DNA of 64,000 bases from Bacillota bacterium (GTDB lineage: Bacteria; Bacillota; Clostridia; Christensenellales; UMGS416): assembly GCA_023421955.1 (NCBI GenBank), contig JAEZSE010000027.1, positions 26,311 through 90,310 of the forward strand, in the 5' to 3' direction. Below the pieces are notes generated by a model. It did not search any database. It was not told the origin of the DNA and worked only from the letters and a program-made list of their open reading frames with translations. The translations under genes and the position numbers were made by a program. Below are positions 61,311 to 64,000 of the stretch, piece after piece (position 1 is the stretch's first letter; every line of letters starts with the position of its first letter).

Positions 61311-62816
61311 ATGAAACAAACTGGCGTAAAGTTCGAGACACAGGATAAGATGCTAAAAAAGATTTTCGATCAGGCTGAAGAAGTATGCCGTGGGAACATC
61401 ATGGACTTTGACGGTAGGAGAGTACTTGTCGAGGGCGGCGGATACCTGAGCATGTGGCCGGAGACGCAGCCAATGGCAGGGGAGATGTATGCGAAACGCA
61501 ATATGGAAATCGCACTGGGGAATCAGACAATATTTATGGATTATCAGCGTCCGGACGGCAGGTTTCCGGGTATGCTGCATGTCAATACGACTGCGGATGT
61601 CGAAAATCAACCCGATGATATTGTGATCGAGCCAATTGGTGTCACCGCAAGTTATGGATGGCTGCAAGGCTTTTGTTATCCCCAGCATGCATTGAATCTT
61701 TATTTTTATGCCGGGCTTGGCAGAGATTATCTGGAACGCTTGTATGACGCATTTTCGCGCTATGACGATTATCTTTGGCGTGTGCGCGATTCTGACGGCG
61801 ACGGTTGCCTGGAGCTTTGGTGTGAATGGGATGCAGGTGAAGACAATGCAGTGCGTCTGCATGGTATGCCGCACGGTTGGGGATATGATTACCCGCCGAC
61901 GGGACGGGGCTATGCACCGATTGAGTCGATGGATGTGATGGCCTACTCCTATATAGCAAGAGATGTTCTGTCACAAATTGCAAAGCTGCTGGGCAATGGC
62001 CAGGAAGCATACTGGGCTGACAAAGCCGCAGCCGTTGCAAAAAAGGTACGGGAATATCTTTGGATAGAGGAGAAAAACGCTTGCTATGACCGGGATCAGA
62101 ATAATGAATTTATAGATATTTTGTTGCATAATAATTTGCGCTTGATGTATTATGGCGTTTTCTCGCAGGATATGGCAGACCGTTTTGTTAAATGCCACTT
62201 AAAAAACCCAGATGAATTCTGGACAAACATGCCGCTGCCATCTGTTGCTGCGAACGACCCCGCTTACAGTAGTGCATCGTATAACAGCTGGGCGGGTAAC
62301 CCGCAGGGGCTGACCTATCAGCGAAGCATCATCGCTCTTGAAAAATACGGGTACCTTGCAGAACTGACGGTTCTTGGCAAAAAGTTAACCGAAGCGATCG
62401 GTGAGGACTGTGTTTTTAGTCAGCAGTTTGATACGTTTACCATGGAACCCAGCGGTCCCAAAGAAAAGACATACGGCCCGACGGCACTCTCCTTTCTCGA
62501 ATTTGTGTCCAGACTTTATGGAATAAACATCACGCCCAACGAGGTGTATTGGGGGGCAATTGACAACCAGTATAACTGGGAATATACCCAAGTTTGGGGA
62601 AATGACGAGTATCGTTTGGTTAAGAAGGAAGATATCGCAGAAGCCTATCTAAACGGGACGAAGCTATTTGATTTCAAACCGGGGTTCCGCATTGTGACAG
62701 GAACCGATGGAAATCCTCTGCGTGCTGTGAGGATAGACGAGGGGAAGGCAGCGCTACGCTTTAACGGCGTAAATATTGCTGAACTAGATGCCAATGAAGT
62801 CCTTGTGCTTCATTGA
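61311..62816 (+). CDS. (alpha/alpha)6-barrel glycoside hydrolase, GH63/GH37-like
   Basis: The 501-residue cytosolic protein resembles six-hairpin glycosidases: YLSMWPETQPMAGEMYAKRN, the aspartate/glutamate-rich RVRDSDGDGCLELWCEWDAG with a likely general acid, and YNSWAGNPQGLTYQRSIIA near the second catalytic site. The nearest groups I can think of are GH63/GH37-type glucosidases and trehalases. GAGAGGA precedes the ATG. Codon and base composition are AT-richer than the core genes. Confidence 0.75.
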   Translation: MKQTGVKFETQDKMLKKIFDQAEEVCRGNIMDFDGRRVLVEGGGYLSMWPETQPMAGEMYAKRNMEIALGNQTIFMDYQRPDGRFPGMLHVNTTADVENQPDDIVIEPIGVTASYGWLQGFCYPQHALNLYFYAGLGRDYLERLYDAFSRYDDYLWRVRDSDGDGCLELWCEWDAGEDNAVRLHGMPHGWGYDYPPTGRGYAPIESMDVMAYSYIARDVLSQIAKLLGNGQEAYWADKAAAVAKKVREYLWIEEKNACYDRDQNNEFIDILLHNNLRLMYYGVFSQDMADRFVKCHLKNPDEFWTNMPLPSVAANDPAYSSASYNSWAGNPQGLTYQRSIIALEKYGYLAELTVLGKKLTEAIGEDCVFSQQFDTFTMEPSGPKEKTYGPTALSFLEFVSRLYGINITPNEVYWGAIDNQYNWEYTQVWGNDEYRLVKKEDIAEAYLNGTKLFDFKPGFRIVTGTDGNPLRAVRIDEGKAALRFNGVNIAELDANEVLVLH

Positions 62817-62940
62817 AGCGAAGGGGCGCTTGTATAGTATCTTGCCACGATGTATACTGGTTAATAAACATTGAATAGTTACGATGATTTGTTCTCAACA
62901 CTTATTGATTATTTTCTATTGCTTTTAAGGAGTGAATTCC

Positions 62941-63513
62941 ATGAAAATGGTCAAGGACAAACAACTTGTCGTAGGTGCCGATTTCGCGGGTTTTCCGCTG
63001 AAAGAAGCAGTTGTTGCGCATTTGAAGGCAAAGGGCTGGGAAATCACCGATATGGGTGTGCGTTCTCCAGAGGATGATGATACTGATTTGATGTTTCACC
63101 GGATTGGCCTGAGGGTCGGCGCTATGATTTCGGAAGGTGAATTTGAACGTGCCTTGATATTCTGCGGAACTGGTATGGGGATTCATATTGCGGCTAGCAA
63201 GTGCCCGCACGTACACTGCGGCGTCGTGGAATCAGTTCCGGCAGCACTTCGCGCAATTACCGGAAACGGCGTTAACGTGCTGTCTATGGGTGCTTTTTAT
63301 GTTGCGCCGCAGATGGGTATCGATATAGCCGAAGCATATCTGAATGCCAAATTCGGAGATGGCTATGAATGGTGGAATAATTTCTATGAGTTCCATAAAC
63401 TTGCCATAGATGAGCTTGAAGCGTTTGATTATGAAGAATATAAAGCAAACGGTTTTAAAGTGAAGCACCTTGGAGATTTTCCTTTGACCTTGGAGGTCAA
63501 ATCGGACGATTAA
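62941..63513 (+). CDS. RpiB/LacA/LacB-family sugar-phosphate isomerase
   Basis: A 190-residue isomerase: VVGADFAGFPLKEAVVAHLK at the start, GWEITDMGV, the active-site loop IFCGTGMGIHIAASKCP and GVVESVPAALRAITGNGVNV. Usual RpiB enzymes are about 150 residues; this one has about 40 extra C-terminal residues rich in acidic and aromatic groups. AAGGAG is eight bases before the ATG. Likely converts a keto- to an aldo-sugar phosphate in the local catabolic pathway. Confidence 0.88.
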   Translation: MKMVKDKQLVVGADFAGFPLKEAVVAHLKAKGWEITDMGVRSPEDDDTDLMFHRIGLRVGAMISEGEFERALIFCGTGMGIHIAASKCPHVHCGVVESVPAALRAITGNGVNVLSMGAFYVAPQMGIDIAEAYLNAKFGDGYEWWNNFYEFHKLAIDELEAFDYEEYKANGFKVKHLGDFPLTLEVKSDD

Positions 63514-63736
63514 CCGCATCTCTGTATGAAGAGTGGGTATATGTCCCCGAAAAGGTATCATGCAATTGTGACCAGAGTTGCACCAAATGCACAAAACGCG
63601 TAATTGTTTAGATCTACACGGTATCAGACAAATCAAAACGTCAGTTGGTAAAAGAGAAAGCCCAGGATTCCTGGGCTTTCCACATTTCTGAGGAAAATTC
63701 GGGCTTTAAAAAGATTGTGCTCTTTTCGGTGTTGCC
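63514..63736. other. intergenic region with gene debris and a terminator
   Basis: A 20-codon fragment, MSPKRYHAIVTRVAPNAQNA, ends in GCGTAATTGTT at about 63600, a string also present near 58107. A terminator follows at 63656-63680. No full gene is seen. Confidence 0.4.
63656..63682. terminator. terminator between isomerase and butyrate kinase genes
   Basis: GAAAGCCCAGG and CCTGGGCTTTC form a perfect 11-bp stem; on the minus strand TCTTTT follows, so it can end the butyrate kinase transcript. It and the 30 nt to its right resemble 57997-58055. Confidence 0.85.
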
Positions 63737-64000
63737 CTAGAAATCAAAACCTTTCCATACCGGTTCTCCGGTATAAGGGTGGGCATCTTCTTCTCCGCGT
63801 AAAACTCGCATCACGGCTCCTGCCAGTTCCGCCTGCTCCATTTCCCCGGGGTAGATGGTGATTGGGGCAATCCAGCCACAGCGGTTGCGGATTCCATTCA
63901 CAATGTCATCAAAACGTACAAGCCCACCGGTCAAAACAATGCCGTCTACTTTGCCGCTGAGTACGGTGCTCATTGCACCGATTTCTTTCCAGATCTGATA
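63737..64000 (-). CDS. buk: butyrate kinase, C-terminal part (continues beyond window)
   Basis: Only the last 87 residues are in the window. They read YQIWKEIGAMSTVLSGKVDG, IVLTGGLVRFDDIVNGI, IYPGEMEQAELAGAVMRVLR and GEEDAHPY, which match the C terminus of acetate/butyrate kinases, closest to Buk. The enzyme interconverts butyryl-phosphate and butyrate with ATP formation, so this organism probably makes or uses butyrate or a branched acid. Confidence 0.9.
   Translation of the reverse strand, partial: YQIWKEIGAMSTVLSGKVDGIVLTGGLVRFDDIVNGIRNRCGWIAPITIYPGEMEQAELAGAVMRVLRGEEDAHPYTGEPVWKGFDF

Overview
The window looks like chromosome of a fairly GC-rich anaerobic member of the Clostridia (Bacillota). 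The evidence is Shine-Dalgarno-led genes, sigma-A promoters of the TTGACA/TATAAT type, a sporulation sigma factor (SigH) and YlbJ, a T-box leader, a Rex-type operator, [FeFe] hydrogenase genes, butyrate kinase, and a complete glgBCDAP glycogen cluster with the GlgC/GlgD pair usual in Bacillota. I cannot name a genus from the sequence alone.

Layout. 0-4.7 kb: S-adenosylhomocysteine hydrolase, an SAH/MTA deaminase-type amidohydrolase and a large lipoprotein. 4.8-16.3 kb: glycogen synthesis and breakdown (glgB-glgC-glgD-glgA-glgP), a cyclic-nucleotide-binding/DUF2225 protein and a GH13 maltodextrin enzyme. 16.3-23.5 kb: sigH, an O-antigen-ligase-like membrane protein, yceD-rpmF, a methyltransferase, an HD protein, ylbJ, and a coiled-coil gene with coaD and rsmD. 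23.6-25.3 kb: a soluble protein fusing a [FeFe]-hydrogenase-like H domain to a chemoreceptor signalling tip. 25.3-25.8 kb: a gene-free stretch with a strong promoter, a probable structured RNA and DnaA boxes. 25.8-30.7 kb: a PfkB kinase, homoserine kinase, a coiled-coil protein, a DUF218 protein, a CBS protein and a GNAT.

30.8-33.9 kb: serine synthesis (serC-serA, read leftward) under a T-box, interrupted by two copies of a modular palindromic repeat. 34-38.3 kb: a leftward operon of a PNPOx-like protein, two tandem old-yellow-enzyme paralogues and a P-loop kinase, then an SH3-type lipoprotein. 38.6-42.3 kb: an accessory patch with three more copies of the repeat (one partial), a DUF559 nuclease gene between two of them, and an orphan phage-like DnaD/DnaB replication pair with decayed trailing genes. 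42.3-47.8 kb: hydC-hydB-hydA, an NAD(P)H-linked, probably electron-bifurcating hydrogenase. Its HydB has lost the usual C-terminal ferredoxin domain and carries a GltD/NfnB-like flavoprotein instead. The operon starts at a strong promoter with a Rex-like operator and a second perfect palindrome. 47.9-51.0 kb: hisS-aspS. 51.2-57.7 kb: detoxification/resistance-type genes (iron-sulfur-flavoprotein/GNAT fusion, DUF3788, GyrI-like, WYL regulator, AAC(3)-like, flavin reductase) and an ABC exporter. 57.9 kb: tRNA-Arg(CCG). 58.0-63.7 kb: a lower-GC block of sugar-catabolism genes with gene debris, bounded by related terminator sequences and so possibly acquired. 63.7 kb to the end: 3' end of butyrate kinase.

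How the parts fit. Glycogen storage, maltodextrin hydrolysis, H2 production tied to NAD(P)H redox state and butyrate kinase fit a saccharolytic fermenter. The Rex-like site would link hydrogenase expression to the NADH/NAD+ ratio, and the fused sensory hydrogenase could report H2 or redox state. The items most deserving follow-up are the HydB-GltD fusion, the hydrogenase/chemoreceptor fusion, the unidentified RNA at about 25.36-25.6 kb, and the modular repeat family with its DUF559 nuclease.
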